Positions 1 through 7,732 of a DNA stretch of 40,035 nt are shown here, piece after piece; position 1 is the first letter of the stretch, and every line of letters starts with the position of its first letter. The notes under the pieces were generated by a model. The model was not told where the DNA came from. It searched no databases and was given only the letters and a program-made list of their open reading frames with translations. Source of the DNA: Marinilactibacillus piezotolerans (GTDB lineage: Bacteria; Bacillota; Bacilli; Lactobacillales; Carnobacteriaceae_A); NCBI RefSeq assembly GCF_900114235.1, contig NZ_FOSJ01000020.1, positions 1-40,035 on the forward strand, written 5' to 3'. The position numbers were made by a program, and so were the translations under genes.

Positions 1-95
1 GCTTACAAAAGATATTGAACCGCCGTATACGGAACCGTACGTACGGTGGTGTGAGAGGTCGACAAGTCAATTAATGGCTTGTCTCCTACTCGATT
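1..95 (+). mobile_element. Group II intron, 3' end (domains V and VI), partial
   Basis: Positions 19-50 fold as a group II intron domain V: outer arms CCGCCGTA and TACGGTGG, an inner TACGG-AA-CCGTA hairpin and a CG bulge. It is followed by GTGAGAGG and a domain VI hairpin with arms GACAAG and CTTGTC (61-83). The sequence CTCCTACTCGATT marks a typical intron 3' end near 95. The intron body and any reverse transcriptase would lie left of the window. The 3' splice site position is inferred to within a few bases. The element sits on the + strand, just past the stop codon of the oppositely oriented YtxH-like gene, so it need not disrupt that gene. Confidence 0.75.
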
Positions 96-99
96 GAAC

Positions 100-480
100 T
101 TACATATTTTTGTTTTTCGGTGTATTGTTGTTATTATTATTAGATTTGTTTGATACTTCATCCTTAGCTTCTTTAGCTGTACGGGCAACGTCAGCTTCAG
201 CACTCATTGTTTCGTTTTTGATTTCTTCAGAAGCAGAATGTAATTGTTCTTTTAAGTCTTTAGCTGTTTTAGCTAAAGTGATTTTGATATTATCCGATGC
301 TTCACTTGCTGCATGTGACACTTCTTCAGACTTAGCTTTCGCCATATCTGCATAATCGCTTGCCATTTCTTTCTTTTCACCGAATTTTTTTGAAATATCA
401 TTTCGTGTTTCTTTACCACTTTTAGGTGCGAATAATATTGCTAATGCTGCACCAAAGATAGCGCCTTTAATAAATTTCAT
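100..480 (-). CDS. YtxH domain-containing small stress-type protein
   Basis: A 126-residue protein. It begins with a short hydrophobic segment (residues about 5-19) followed by the YtxH hallmark APKSGKETR. The rest is a long charged, Ala/Lys/Glu-rich helical region with coiled-coil character, ending in an asparagine-rich tail. YtxH-family proteins are general-stress, envelope-associated proteins of Firmicutes, and their biochemical role is not established. The ATG is preceded by AGGAGG at a good distance. A likely promoter lies at 525-553. The gene stands alone. Its 3' end is only about 4 bp from the 3' end of a group II intron, so its original terminator may have been separated from it by that insertion. 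Confidence 0.85.
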   Translation of the reverse strand: MKFIKGAIFGAALAILFAPKSGKETRNDISKKFGEKKEMASDYADMAKAKSEEVSHAASEASDNIKITLAKTAKDLKEQLHSASEEIKNETMSAEADVARTAKEAKDEVSNKSNNNNNNTPKNKNM

Positions 481-524
481 AATTATTTCCTCCTAATATT
501 AAGTTTGAATCTTTCTTTCCCTTC

Positions 525-553
525 ATTATAACGAAAATGTTTACTTTTTAAAA
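525..553 (-). promoter_or_regulatory. Predicted promoter of the YtxH-like gene
   Basis: On the minus strand a TTTTAA -35 (548-553) is separated by 17 bp from a perfect TATAAT -10 (525-530), about 45 bp before the start codon. The -35 is weak. In Bacillus, ytxH relatives are under the general stress sigma factor, but I see no clear SigB-type -10 here. Confidence 0.45.
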
Positions 554-1325
554 CGAGAAACACTTATGAAAATTGATATAGTTTGAAGATGATTAATATG
601 AAGTCAAGTATATATCAAATTTTTACAAAAAAATATATTTTATTATTAGTATTATACTTATAGATCCTTATTGTTAAATAAGGTGCGGAGAAAAGCCTGC
701 GCATAATGAAGCAGAAATTTCCCAACATAATAATGTATTGATTAAGTTTTCATTAAAGCTTAAGTCTCTTTATTTTCGAGTCGAATATTTCAAAATTTCC
801 ACAGTAAAAAATGATCAATTATTTATTCAGGTGGATGACAAATTTGATCAGAAGCTTTTTGATTTCTTCAAAATACAAATCCATAATATTACTGTTCATT
901 TCAATATCCTTCTCAGCACTGCAATACTTTAAATCTTTATCAGAGAGACTCTATAGAAGATATAGTAAATTTGTTATAGTATCTATGATGGAACTGACAA
1001 AGTGATTTTCAAATTTAGTAAAAAATTAGTTTTAAAATTCATTTTAAAAAACTGAGTATATCTATATTTTAGTAGAGATGCTTAGTTTTTTTGGATTGAA
1101 TTTAATAATTTATTACTTCGGGTACTTTTTTATTACGAGCATTACTATATATTATTATTGATATAGATGGAATTCCAAGGGGGCAACGGAGCGTTGCTCC
1201 CCTAAAGTATGTGTTTTAGTGTATGATGAATACTTAAAGAGCAAAGTGCTAATTTTTTGGAGATGTTTTAGAAATCTTGATGTTAAAAATTTCCTGTTAT
1301 ACAAATTGGAGCTTATAAAATGACG
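554..1325. other. Gene-poor region with degenerate coding traces
   Basis: No convincing gene is visible. One frame is open on the + strand from about 670 to 932 (it contains VKNDQLFIQVDDKFDQKLFD). A second, overlapping frame continues with protein-like sequence to a stop at 1003-1005 (SERLYRRYSKFVIVSMMELT). Together they look like the end of one gene broken by a frameshift, but no ribosome binding site or family match is visible. A GC-rich hairpin lies at 1179-1201: a 10-bp stem with one G-T pair, loop GAG and no T-run. It stands out in an AT-rich stretch. Confidence 0.3.
1046..1092 (+). terminator. Predicted rho-independent terminator
   Basis: AAACTGAGTATATCTA (1049-1064) pairs with TAGAGATGCTTAGTTT (1073-1088) through two G-T pairs and one mismatch, and is followed by a T-run. 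It closes the decayed open frame that ends at 1005, which supports the idea that a gene once lay there. Confidence 0.5.
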
Positions 1326-1354
1326 TTGTTATATAATTATCTGTTTGTTACAAT
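1326..1354 (+). promoter_or_regulatory. Predicted promoter of the yknWXYZ-like operon
   Basis: TTGTTA (1326-1331), a 17-bp spacer, then TACAAT (1349-1354). The predicted transcript starts about 65 bp before the first gene of the efflux operon. Confidence 0.5.
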
Positions 1355-1428
1355 ATTAATTAGTGAAAAGAGTGGAAAATATAAAATATCTTTTTGCTTT
1401 GCTGATTTATTAAAAAGGAGGAACAAAG

Positions 1429-1974
1429 ATGAGTGAAGAAGTAGAGGTAAGTGAAAACAAAGGGTTTCCATGGGTGGCAATGGCAGTTTTTGCAGTTGTT
1501 ATTTTAGGAATTGCAGCATTACAGATTTTCACCATGGATACAACTGGTTTAGAAGAACTAGAGGGAAATTCAGGGGCTTTAGTTGCTGGTGGTGTGATAG
1601 GGGGAATAGTTGGAGCGATAGGTGCTTTTATTGTTTTGAGTATACAATACGCTTTTACCAAGTTTCCTACACAATGGATTTCTAAAGAAAAAAATGTCTA
1701 TAAGTATGATATCTGGGCAGCTTTATTTTATTCTACTGCAATTGGAACAGTGATGAACTTTTTGATACAACAACTTAATTATCAAGAGAACTTGATTGTG
1801 GGAATAATTGTCAACATTATTACGACTGTACTCTTTTTATTCTTCTACTTTTCAGGTGAAGAAAAAGAGCAACATATCAAAAAGGCAATCACAATTGTCC
1901 AAGTAGCGTGGCTTGTAATTGGAATAGTCTTGAGTATAGCTTTTAATGCTCTTGCTTCAAATATGTTGGGCTAA
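1429..1974 (+). CDS. Yip1/YknW-like membrane protein of an efflux operon
   Basis: A 181-residue integral membrane protein. It has a short acidic N-terminus, then about five hydrophobic segments (roughly residues 13-32, 45-70, 90-112, 121-140 and 155-178). The glycine-rich stretch VAGGVIGGIVGAIGAF resembles Yip1-type proteins. Its position directly before an MFP adaptor, an ABC ATPase and a FtsX-type permease matches the Bacillus yknWXYZ operon, where YknW helps assemble the transporter and the system protects against the SDP toxin. The assignment rests on this gene order more than on sequence. It is shorter than Bacillus YknW. The ATG at 1429 follows an AAGGAGG site. Confidence 0.65.
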   Translation: MSEEVEVSENKGFPWVAMAVFAVVILGIAALQIFTMDTTGLEELEGNSGALVAGGVIGGIVGAIGAFIVLSIQYAFTKFPTQWISKEKNVYKYDIWAALFYSTAIGTVMNFLIQQLNYQENLIVGIIVNIITTVLFLFFYFSGEEKEQHIKKAITIVQVAWLVIGIVLSIAFNALASNMLG

Positions 1975-1994
1975 TAGAAAGTAGGGAAAAAAGA

Positions 1995-3227
1995 TTGAAA
2001 AAAATAGATGAAAATTCACCGACTCGTTCACTGTTGAAACGGGTCGGTGAAAAAAAAGGTTTAATTACTGTTGGTATTATTATTGTACTTATGATTCTGT
2101 TTTTTATTATTCAGTTTTTCCAGAATTCCGATCTGGAAAGTAATGCAGAAGAAACGTATTCGGTACATATCGTTAGAGAAGAAGATCCGATTTTATTTGA
2201 CGGAATAGTCCAAGCTTCTGAAGTTCAAGAAGAGTATTACGATGCATCAAAAGGCGTGATCGCTGAAGTACTTGTGGAAGATGGGCAGGAAGTTGAAGCG
2301 GAAACAGAATTATTTACTTATACAAATGAAGAAAATCAGCAATTATTGGATGAACAGAATCGTCAGTATAGTCGATTAAAAGAACGTCGTTCAGAAGCAG
2401 AAACAGAACTCGCCAACGCCAAAGACGCGTTGAGTACAGCCAATGCAAATATAGAAAAAAGCAACCAGACTGCACAAGGACCTGCTGAAACAGAGGAAAG
2501 TATGGATGCGGGATTCGAAACTGCACAAACTGATTTAATGGAGTATGAGTCAGATAAAGCAGAGGCAGAAGCCACAATCGAAAGTGCTGAGATGAGTATA
2601 GATGAACTGAACGATCAAATGGAAGATATCGAATATGAGATTGAAACGTTGAGGGAAGACATTACCACAACAGTTACAGCTGATTTTTCAGGTGTTATTG
2701 AAGTAACTAACACAAACGCTTCTACACTTGCATCTAGTGAAGAACCAGTTGTTCGTTTATTATCTAAAGATGTTAAAATCGAAGCCACTGTTTCTGAATA
2801 TGATTATGACAAAATCAAAGAAGAAAGTCCTGTAGAAATCAGTTTAATGAGTTCTGATAAAGAAATACCGGGAAAAATTACTCAAATCGGTTCGCTGCCT
2901 ATGCAAGCTAGTGCGGAAGGCTCAACTTCTTCAAGATATCCATTTACAGTTATACCAGAAGAACCCATTCAATATGGATTTTCAGTTCAGGTCGGATTTA
3001 GTGAAGGCGCCATTTATCTTCCCCAATCTGCTGTTGTCGAGGAAGAAGATGGAACAAAAATCGTCTTTGTAATAATTGATGGAATCGTAGAGCGTCGAGA
3101 AATCGAAACCCATAAAGAAAGCAATTTCTATGTTTTGGACTCTGGATTGGAAGTGGATGAAGAAGTACTGCTTGACCCGAATCCTGAACTAGCAGATGGG
3201 GATGAGGTTATGGTGATGTATGATTAA
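1995..3227 (+). CDS. HlyD/MacA-family membrane fusion (adaptor) protein, YknX-like
   Basis: A 410-residue adaptor of a MacAB/YknXYZ-type exporter. An N-terminal membrane anchor (about residues 22-42) is followed by the biotinyl-lipoyl-like half motif ASKGVIAEVLVEDGQEVEAE. A long coiled-coil hairpin follows (about residues 115-220, rich in Glu, Ala and Gln), then the second lipoyl half and beta-barrel region (ADFSGVIEV) and a C-terminal membrane-proximal domain. The start is TTG at 1995, 20 bp after the previous stop, with a weak AGGGAA site. The stop overlaps the ATPase start by 8 bp, indicating translational coupling. It is expected to link the permease to the outer face of the membrane. The substrate is not predictable, though a peptide or toxin is likely. 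Confidence 0.85.
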   Translation: MKKIDENSPTRSLLKRVGEKKGLITVGIIIVLMILFFIIQFFQNSDLESNAEETYSVHIVREEDPILFDGIVQASEVQEEYYDASKGVIAEVLVEDGQEVEAETELFTYTNEENQQLLDEQNRQYSRLKERRSEAETELANAKDALSTANANIEKSNQTAQGPAETEESMDAGFETAQTDLMEYESDKAEAEATIESAEMSIDELNDQMEDIEYEIETLREDITTTVTADFSGVIEVTNTNASTLASSEEPVVRLLSKDVKIEATVSEYDYDKIKEESPVEISLMSSDKEIPGKITQIGSLPMQASAEGSTSSRYPFTVIPEEPIQYGFSVQVGFSEGAIYLPQSAVVEEEDGTKIVFVIIDGIVERREIETHKESNFYVLDSGLEVDEEVLLDPNPELADGDEVMVMYD

Positions 3228-3894
3228 GTTAGAAAAAATCGGGAAATCTTATAAAGCAGATAATGAATGGATTCCCGTACTGAAAAATGTTGAAATGGAA
3301 GTAAACCAAGGCGATTTTCTAGCAATTATGGGCCCATCAGGATCTGGAAAGTCAACGTTATTGAATCTGATTGGGTTTGTTGACCGAAATTATGAAGGTA
3401 ATTACTTCCTGGAAGGGAATATTGTCACTTCTAAAAATGATGCTGACTTGTCTAAACTTAGAAACCAGCGCGTAGGTTTTGTATTTCAACAGTTTAATCT
3501 AATAGAGACTTTAACAATTGAAGAAAATGTAGAGTTGCCATTGTTATATGATGGATGGAATTATCGAGAGACTAAAAGTAAAGTATTGGAACTATTGGAG
3601 AAGCTGGGCATTGGAGATAAAGGAAAGAAAATGCCGAAACAGCTCTCAGGTGGTCAACAACAGAGAGCAGCAATTGCCAGAGCAATCATAAATAATCCTG
3701 ACTTTATTTTAGCGGATGAGCCAACTGGTGCGTTAGATACGCAAACCTCTAATGACATTATGAATGTGTTCAAACAGTTGAATGAAGAAGAAGGGGTTAC
3801 GATTATTTTAGTTACGCATGACCCGACAACGGTCAAGTATTGTAACCGTGTGGTTCATATGCAAGATGGCATACTGACCGAAGAAGTGAGGTGA
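3220..3894 (+). CDS. ABC transporter ATP-binding protein, MacB/LolD/YknY type
   Basis: A 224-residue nucleotide-binding subunit with Walker A GPSGSGKST (about residue 39), Q-loop FVFQQFNL, ABC signature LSGGQQQR, Walker B FILADEPTGALD and the switch His in VTHDP. Length and the ALDTQTS motif place it in the MacB/LolD clade that works with FtsX-type permeases. Those use ATP to drive mechanotransmission rather than classical transport. It overlaps the adaptor gene by 8 bp and is followed 4 bp later by the permease, so the three proteins are very probably made together. Confidence 0.92.
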   Translation: MIKLEKIGKSYKADNEWIPVLKNVEMEVNQGDFLAIMGPSGSGKSTLLNLIGFVDRNYEGNYFLEGNIVTSKNDADLSKLRNQRVGFVFQQFNLIETLTIEENVELPLLYDGWNYRETKSKVLELLEKLGIGDKGKKMPKQLSGGQQQRAAIARAIINNPDFILADEPTGALDTQTSNDIMNVFKQLNEEEGVTIILVTHDPTTVKYCNRVVHMQDGILTEEVR

Positions 3895-3898
3895 AGAC

Positions 3899-5104
3899 AT
3901 GAACCCGTTAGTGTTTTTTAAAGGGGCATGGAATGCACTCCTTAAAAATAAAAAACGAAGCTTTTTAACAATGATCGGAATCGTAATTGGAATCGCTGCG
4001 GTCAGTACGATCATGTCTATTGGAAGAGGATTTGAGAACTATGTTTTAGACTCTTTGAATCCTGATGAAGGAGAACTGTTAACCGTTGATATTCAATTTC
4101 AGGCAGATGATCCAGATTGGATGCTTGAAACGAATGAAGATCTATTTACTGATATGGACATGCGAATGATTGAGAATGTACATGGCGTTCAAAGCGTAGA
4201 GACGATTAACATAAATTCAGAATATGCCTCATTTGATACTACGATTGACGGAGAAGAGAATTATTTGGAAGCCTCTCTAATAGAAGACAGCGGTAGTCCT
4301 GTCGTAGCAGGAAGATCACTTGATTCTATCGATAACGAAAGAGAAAACCGAGTTGTTGTGGTACCTTATTCGCTTATCGAGAGCCAATATGCATCAGAAG
4401 AAGCAGCTTTAGGGAAAGGGGTATCGCTTGGGGATCAGCTGTATACAATCGTTGGAGTATCAGAAGGGGATGTTGACGCTTCGGGTATTCTCGCTGGGTT
4501 TCTACCGCAAGAGATTGAAATTCCAAAAAGCAGTTATAATCGCTATCATGAAGAGGATACCATTGAAGATCAGATTAGTATAACAGTTGCCAGAGGCTCT
4601 CTTCCTTCAGATGTTGCAGAAGAGAGTGTGTCACTATTAGAAGAAGAAGGTACAATGAGAGATAGAGGAACCTATACTCATTTTGATATGTCTGCTTTAG
4701 ATGATGGGTTGTCTCAAGTTCTGAGAGGAATTACGCTATTTATCGCAAGCGTTGCTGGAATCTCCTTATTTATTGCCGGAATCGGCGTTATGAATATGAT
4801 GTATATTTCAGTATCCGAACGAACAAAAGAGATTGGTATCCGTCGAGCTCTTGGAGCTTCTCAAAAGAGTATTCGAGCTCAATTTGTACTAGAAGGTGTT
4901 ATGATGACAAGTATTGGTGGAATATTCGGCTATTTATTTGGCTGGTTATTCTCTTCTATTGCTTCATTCTTTTTACCGTTTTCTACTGGATTAGATCTAT
5001 TTACAATTCTTGTTTCGATTGGTGTTTCCGCACTAGTGGGATTGATTTTCAGTTATGCACCAGCAAATGCAGCAAGTAAGAAAGAAATTATTGATATCCT
5101 TTAA
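3899..5104 (+). CDS. ABC transporter permease, MacB/FtsX family, YknZ-like
   Basis: A 401-residue permease with the MacB topology. One N-terminal membrane helix with the motif KKRSFLTMIGIVIGIAAV is followed by a large extracellular MacB periplasmic-core-like domain (about residues 45-275). Three C-terminal helices follow, with the FtsX signature SVSERTKEIGIRRALGAS just after the second helix. The ATG at 3899 is 4 bp after the ATPase stop, with a GTGAGG-like site. It completes a YknXYZ-type exporter. A further small reading frame follows about 33 bp downstream. Confidence 0.9.
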   Translation: MNPLVFFKGAWNALLKNKKRSFLTMIGIVIGIAAVSTIMSIGRGFENYVLDSLNPDEGELLTVDIQFQADDPDWMLETNEDLFTDMDMRMIENVHGVQSVETININSEYASFDTTIDGEENYLEASLIEDSGSPVVAGRSLDSIDNERENRVVVVPYSLIESQYASEEAALGKGVSLGDQLYTIVGVSEGDVDASGILAGFLPQEIEIPKSSYNRYHEEDTIEDQISITVARGSLPSDVAEESVSLLEEEGTMRDRGTYTHFDMSALDDGLSQVLRGITLFIASVAGISLFIAGIGVMNMMYISVSERTKEIGIRRALGASQKSIRAQFVLEGVMMTSIGGIFGYLFGWLFSSIASFFLPFSTGLDLFTILVSIGVSALVGLIFSYAPANAASKKEIIDIL

Positions 5105-5137
5105 CCTTGAAAAACTAGATAGAGAAAAAGGGGAATT

Positions 5138-5371
5138 CTGAATGAGGCTTATATTCGTTTTCTAGTCAATCAATTTTCTAGGGATCTTAAAAACCAAACC
5201 AAACAGCTAACCTTTTTGTTTGTCGTTCTTATGTTTTTACTGATCTTACATGAGTATCCTGATTTGTTGGTCTTAACGTATGTAGTGATTTATCCAATTA
5301 GTTATATTGTGATCAACTCTATTCGATATTTTTATGGTAAAAGTAAGAATAAGCAAGCAGCAAATGAATAA
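5138..5371 (+). CDS. Small membrane protein with a non-ATG (CTG) start
   Basis: An open frame of 77 codons that would be skipped by ATG/GTG/TTG-based gene finding. The only start-like codon behind the AAAAGGGG site (5126-5133) is CTG at 5138, or the preceding ATT. An in-frame TAG lies a few codons upstream. The product begins LNEAYIRFLVNQFSRDLKN, has a hydrophobic segment TFLFVVLMFLLILHEY, a second segment LLVLTYVVIYPISYIVIN, and a basic tail YGKSKNKQAANE. It lies 33 bp after the permease and before the terminator at 5499, so it belongs to the efflux operon. An alternative is that a frameshift mutation removed a normal start. The ATG at 5142 is in another frame and stops after 7 codons. Confidence 0.55.
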   Translation: MNEAYIRFLVNQFSRDLKNQTKQLTFLFVVLMFLLILHEYPDLLVLTYVVIYPISYIVINSIRYFYGKSKNKQAANE

Positions 5372-5498
5372 GTAATTATTTGTTTAAGTTAAAGTATTTC
5401 ACTTTTTGAGAAAAGTCTTTTGTATGGATGTCCATTTAGTAAAATTGATTAAGCGTACTGATTTAAATTCAGCTGAAACCAAGTAACCATTTGAAAAA

Positions 5499-5538
5499 GA
5501 TCGAATAATTATGAAATGGATTATTCGATTCTTTTTTA
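5499..5538 (+). terminator. Terminator of the efflux operon
   Basis: A perfect 10-bp stem, ATCGAATAAT (5500-5509) with ATTATTCGAT (5520-5529), followed by TCTTTTTT. Confidence 0.8.
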
Positions 5539-5541
5539 TTT

Positions 5542-5606
5542 AACTAGTATGCTTTACAAACTAGTGGGAGTGAGGTACTCTATAATTAACTAGTATGTAT
5601 TACAAC
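5542..5606 (+). promoter_or_regulatory. padR promoter with two directly repeated operator-like sites
   Basis: AACTAGTATGCTTTACAA (5542-5559) and AACTAGTATGTATTACAA (5588-5605) match at 16 of 18 positions and are spaced 46 bp start to start. A TATAAT lies at 5581-5586, directly before the second copy. Paired copies around the promoter of a PadR gene suggest autorepression sites. The motif contains ATG and near-ACA half sites as in other PadR operators. The exact -35 is unclear. Confidence 0.55.
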
Positions 5607-5638
5607 TTAGATTCCGTAATCTGAACAGAGGTGACAAA

Positions 5639-6001
5639 TTGAAAAAAACGCAGTTATTAAAAGGTGTGCTTGAAGGATGTGTGCTACTGATCATCCAGGA
5701 AAAAGAAGTCTATGGATACGAGTTAGTCCAGCAGTTAAAGCTTTCGGGATTTACAGATATTGTCGGAGGAACAGTCTATCCATTACTACAAAAGCTTGAA
5801 AAGAATGAATTGACAACTAGCGTCAAAAAGCCATCTAAAGACGGACCAGACCGTAAGTATTATCAGATTACACCTAAAGGAAAAGAATACTGCCAAGAAT
5901 TTATTCAGAACTGGCAGGAGTTGGAATCTAGCGTCCATAACTTGATAGACAAAGGAGGAAAAAAAGATGACAAAAACGCAGGAAATGATCCAGCAAAATA
6001 A
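5639..6001 (+). CDS. PadR family transcriptional regulator
   Basis: A 120-residue protein with the complete PadR winged helix. It opens with LLKGVLEGCVLLIIQEKEVYG, followed by the recognition region TVYPLLQKLEKNEL and the wing DGPDRKYYQITPKGKEYC (residues about 65-85). Residues 90-120 form a short C-terminal helix, typical of the PadR-s2 class. The start is TTG at 5639 behind AGAGGTG. The GTG at 5631 is in a frame that closes at once. The next gene starts inside this one with a 35-bp overlap, a common arrangement in which a PadR repressor controls an adjoining membrane protein. Repeated operator-like sites precede it. Confidence 0.88.
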   Translation: MKKTQLLKGVLEGCVLLIIQEKEVYGYELVQQLKLSGFTDIVGGTVYPLLQKLEKNELTTSVKKPSKDGPDRKYYQITPKGKEYCQEFIQNWQELESSVHNLIDKGGKKDDKNAGNDPAK

Positions 6002-6803
6002 TGAATTGAGAGAGCAGTTGAACACGGAGAATAAAACGTACTATGAAGAAATACTAATTTATATGAGGTTAAGAGACTGGTTAAAAGATGAGGAAGATAT
6101 AGAGTCAAAATTACTGGAAATCTTACAAGATATGATTTCTGCTCAAAAAGATGGTATTTCTGCAAAAGAGTATTTTGGTCAAGAACCTAAAGCAACGGCA
6201 GATGAGATACTTTCAAATGTTCCAATCAATTGGTTAGATGGGCTAAAAATATTGGGACTAGTATTTGGGATTTCAATTTTTTTCTCCATTCTTTCTAATT
6301 TATCTGCTGACCAGTATAAAATCAATCTACTTCAGTTAATCGTTCATTCCGTAACGATAGGTGCAGGAGTAATTATTTGTTTATCTATTTTGAAAAAAAG
6401 CACATTTGAGAAAGAAAAAACAACTACTAAGTTGGAAATTTTACTATTCGGTGCAACCTTTGTAGGAGTAATAGGGATCTTTATTGCATCCCCTTATTTC
6501 ATTTCGGAGGCATGGACAATTGTTTTGCCTAAAGAAGCTGCTTTAGGAATGATAACACTAGCCTCCGTAGGGGTAACATGGAAAGTTTATAGCCTTCCAA
6601 AAGGAGAAAGACTATTATGGTCTGGTTTTTTACCCATTATTTGGTTATTCGTTCTTTTAGCTTTCTTGAACTATTTTCCTGCAAGTTCAGATTGGGTTCA
6701 ATCTTCAAATGGTAAAGTAGTCGTGGTTACCGGAGTGATATTGGGACTAATCATTAATTATCTAATCGGTTTCTATGCGATTAAAAAGATGGATGTTGAC
6801 TAA
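5967..6803 (+). CDS. DUF1129-like membrane protein partnered with PadR
   Basis: A 278-residue protein. The N-terminal soluble helical region (residues 1-85) includes LLEILQDMISAQKDGISAKEYFGQ, the style of the DUF1129/HAAS-type domain found in proteins beside PadR regulators. About six membrane segments follow from residue 90 to the end. The ATG at 5967 has a strong AAAGGAGG site and lies within padR, so the two are translationally coupled. The function of the family is unknown. Linkage to PadR and to the efflux operon upstream suggests a role in envelope stress, which is inference. Confidence 0.65.
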   Translation: MTKTQEMIQQNNELREQLNTENKTYYEEILIYMRLRDWLKDEEDIESKLLEILQDMISAQKDGISAKEYFGQEPKATADEILSNVPINWLDGLKILGLVFGISIFFSILSNLSADQYKINLLQLIVHSVTIGAGVIICLSILKKSTFEKEKTTTKLEILLFGATFVGVIGIFIASPYFISEAWTIVLPKEAALGMITLASVGVTWKVYSLPKGERLLWSGFLPIIWLFVLLAFLNYFPASSDWVQSSNGKVVVVTGVILGLIINYLIGFYAIKKMDVD

Positions 6804-6927
6804 AAGAGTATCTTTAAAAGGATTATATCAGTCAGCTTCTATAAATATTGGTGCTTCACATACAACTAATTACTATAAACCATTATACTTAAATACTGGA
6901 ATAAACTTTTAAGTTGAAAATAAAGAG

Positions 6928-7052
6928 GTTGAGACAAAAGTCTCCTTTTAACAAAAACTTGTAAATCTAGACAAGTAGAAACACCGTCAAATCTAGGGTT
7001 AAAATTCCTCGATTTAACGGTGTTTTTATTTTTGGCTAGTTTTGTCCAAGAT
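6928..7052 (+). repeat. Composite palindromic repeat / terminator element, copy A
   Basis: Begins GAGGTTGAGACAAAAGTCTC (a head with its own short inverted repeat), then an ACTTGT-ACAAGT hairpin (6958-6977). A strong stem follows, AAACACCGTCAAATC (6979-6993) with GATTTAACGGTGTTT (7011-7025), then TTATTTTT. The tail TTTTGTCCAA at 7039-7048 can pair back to the head. This head-hairpin-T-run layout is seen again, inverted, at 27263-27350. It also lies where a terminator for the padR operon is expected. Confidence 0.5.
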
Positions 7053-7056
7053 TCTT

Positions 7057-7263
7057 TTATTGTTTAATTTGAATAAACTTGATAATAGAGAATCCAATCA
7101 TAAGTATGAAAAGAGCAACAGATATACAAGTCACAATAAAAAATGCAATATAATAAGATCCAATAGCACTAGTTTGATTAGTTATGTAGTCACCGATAAA
7201 AGGGACAATTAATAATGCTATACTCATAATGATTTCTATTGTTAATACTAAGCCTTTTTTCAT
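7057..7263 (-). CDS. Small two-helix membrane protein
   Basis: A 68-residue protein with two hydrophobic segments (about residues 5-24 and 36-61) separated by a short polar loop, and a lysine-containing C-terminus FIQIKQ. The ATG has a GAGGAG site 8 bases upstream, which supports real translation. I recognise no family. It is monocistronic and converges with the padR operon. Confidence 0.55.
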   Translation of the reverse strand: MKKGLVLTIEIIMSIALLIVPFIGDYITNQTSAIGSYYIAFFIVTCISVALFILMIGFSIIKFIQIKQ

Positions 7264-7405
7264 TTTTCATTCTCCTCACTTTTTGATATTACTTACATAA
7301 AAAGTATACGATTTAATTTGAATAGAATAAAGCAACAAATCGTTGCTTCTTATTTTAACGCAAAAATTATGATAATCTTTGCATTTATTGCAAAAATATA
7401 ATGTT

Positions 7406-7455
7406 AAAAGGAACACCTCATTTACAGAAACTAAGCAAATGAGGTGTTCCTTTAC
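7406..7455. terminator. Long palindrome, possible terminator
   Basis: TAAAGGAACACCTCATTT (7406-7423) and AAATGAGGTGTTCCTTTA (7438-7455) are perfect complements around a 14-base loop. There is no long T-run on the + strand. No gene enters it from the left on that strand, so it may be a repeat or the remains of a terminator of a lost gene. Confidence 0.4.
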
Positions 7456-7616
7456 AGTCCTTGATTATTTGCATAAGTAAACAAATTATCAGTTAGTGTT
7501 CACCCTTTTTATTGACACCATACGTTATTCTATCCTTTTTTGAGCATATAGCACAGGCGAGTTTTAAGTCATGTGGTACGATTCTATTGAAGAAATATGC
7601 CTGCTGGGAACGTAAC

Positions 7617-7637
7617 CGATCATTTTATAGATGATCG
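7617..7637. promoter_or_regulatory. Inverted repeat upstream of mvaS
   Basis: CGATCAT (7617-7623) and ATGATCG (7631-7637), separated by 7 bp, lie about 95 bp before mvaS and upstream of a TATAAT-like site near 7672. This is a possible operator, but no known regulator consensus is recognised. Confidence 0.3.
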
Positions 7638-7732
7638 TACATATCTTAACTCTTTTTTTAGGAAGGTCATTTATAATGTAATTAAGATAATAGAAACGTT
7701 TTTGTGAGTGTATATTATAGGAGGACGATGAT

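Noticed and set aside
600-720. Riboswitch-like structure (CCTTAT/ATAAGG and nearby stems)
   Set aside because: Short stems only. No conserved core of a known riboswitch and no gene directly downstream.
1169-1205. GC-rich hairpin as a terminator
   Set aside because: The stem is good but there is no T-run and no gene enters it. Kept only as a note in the region entry.
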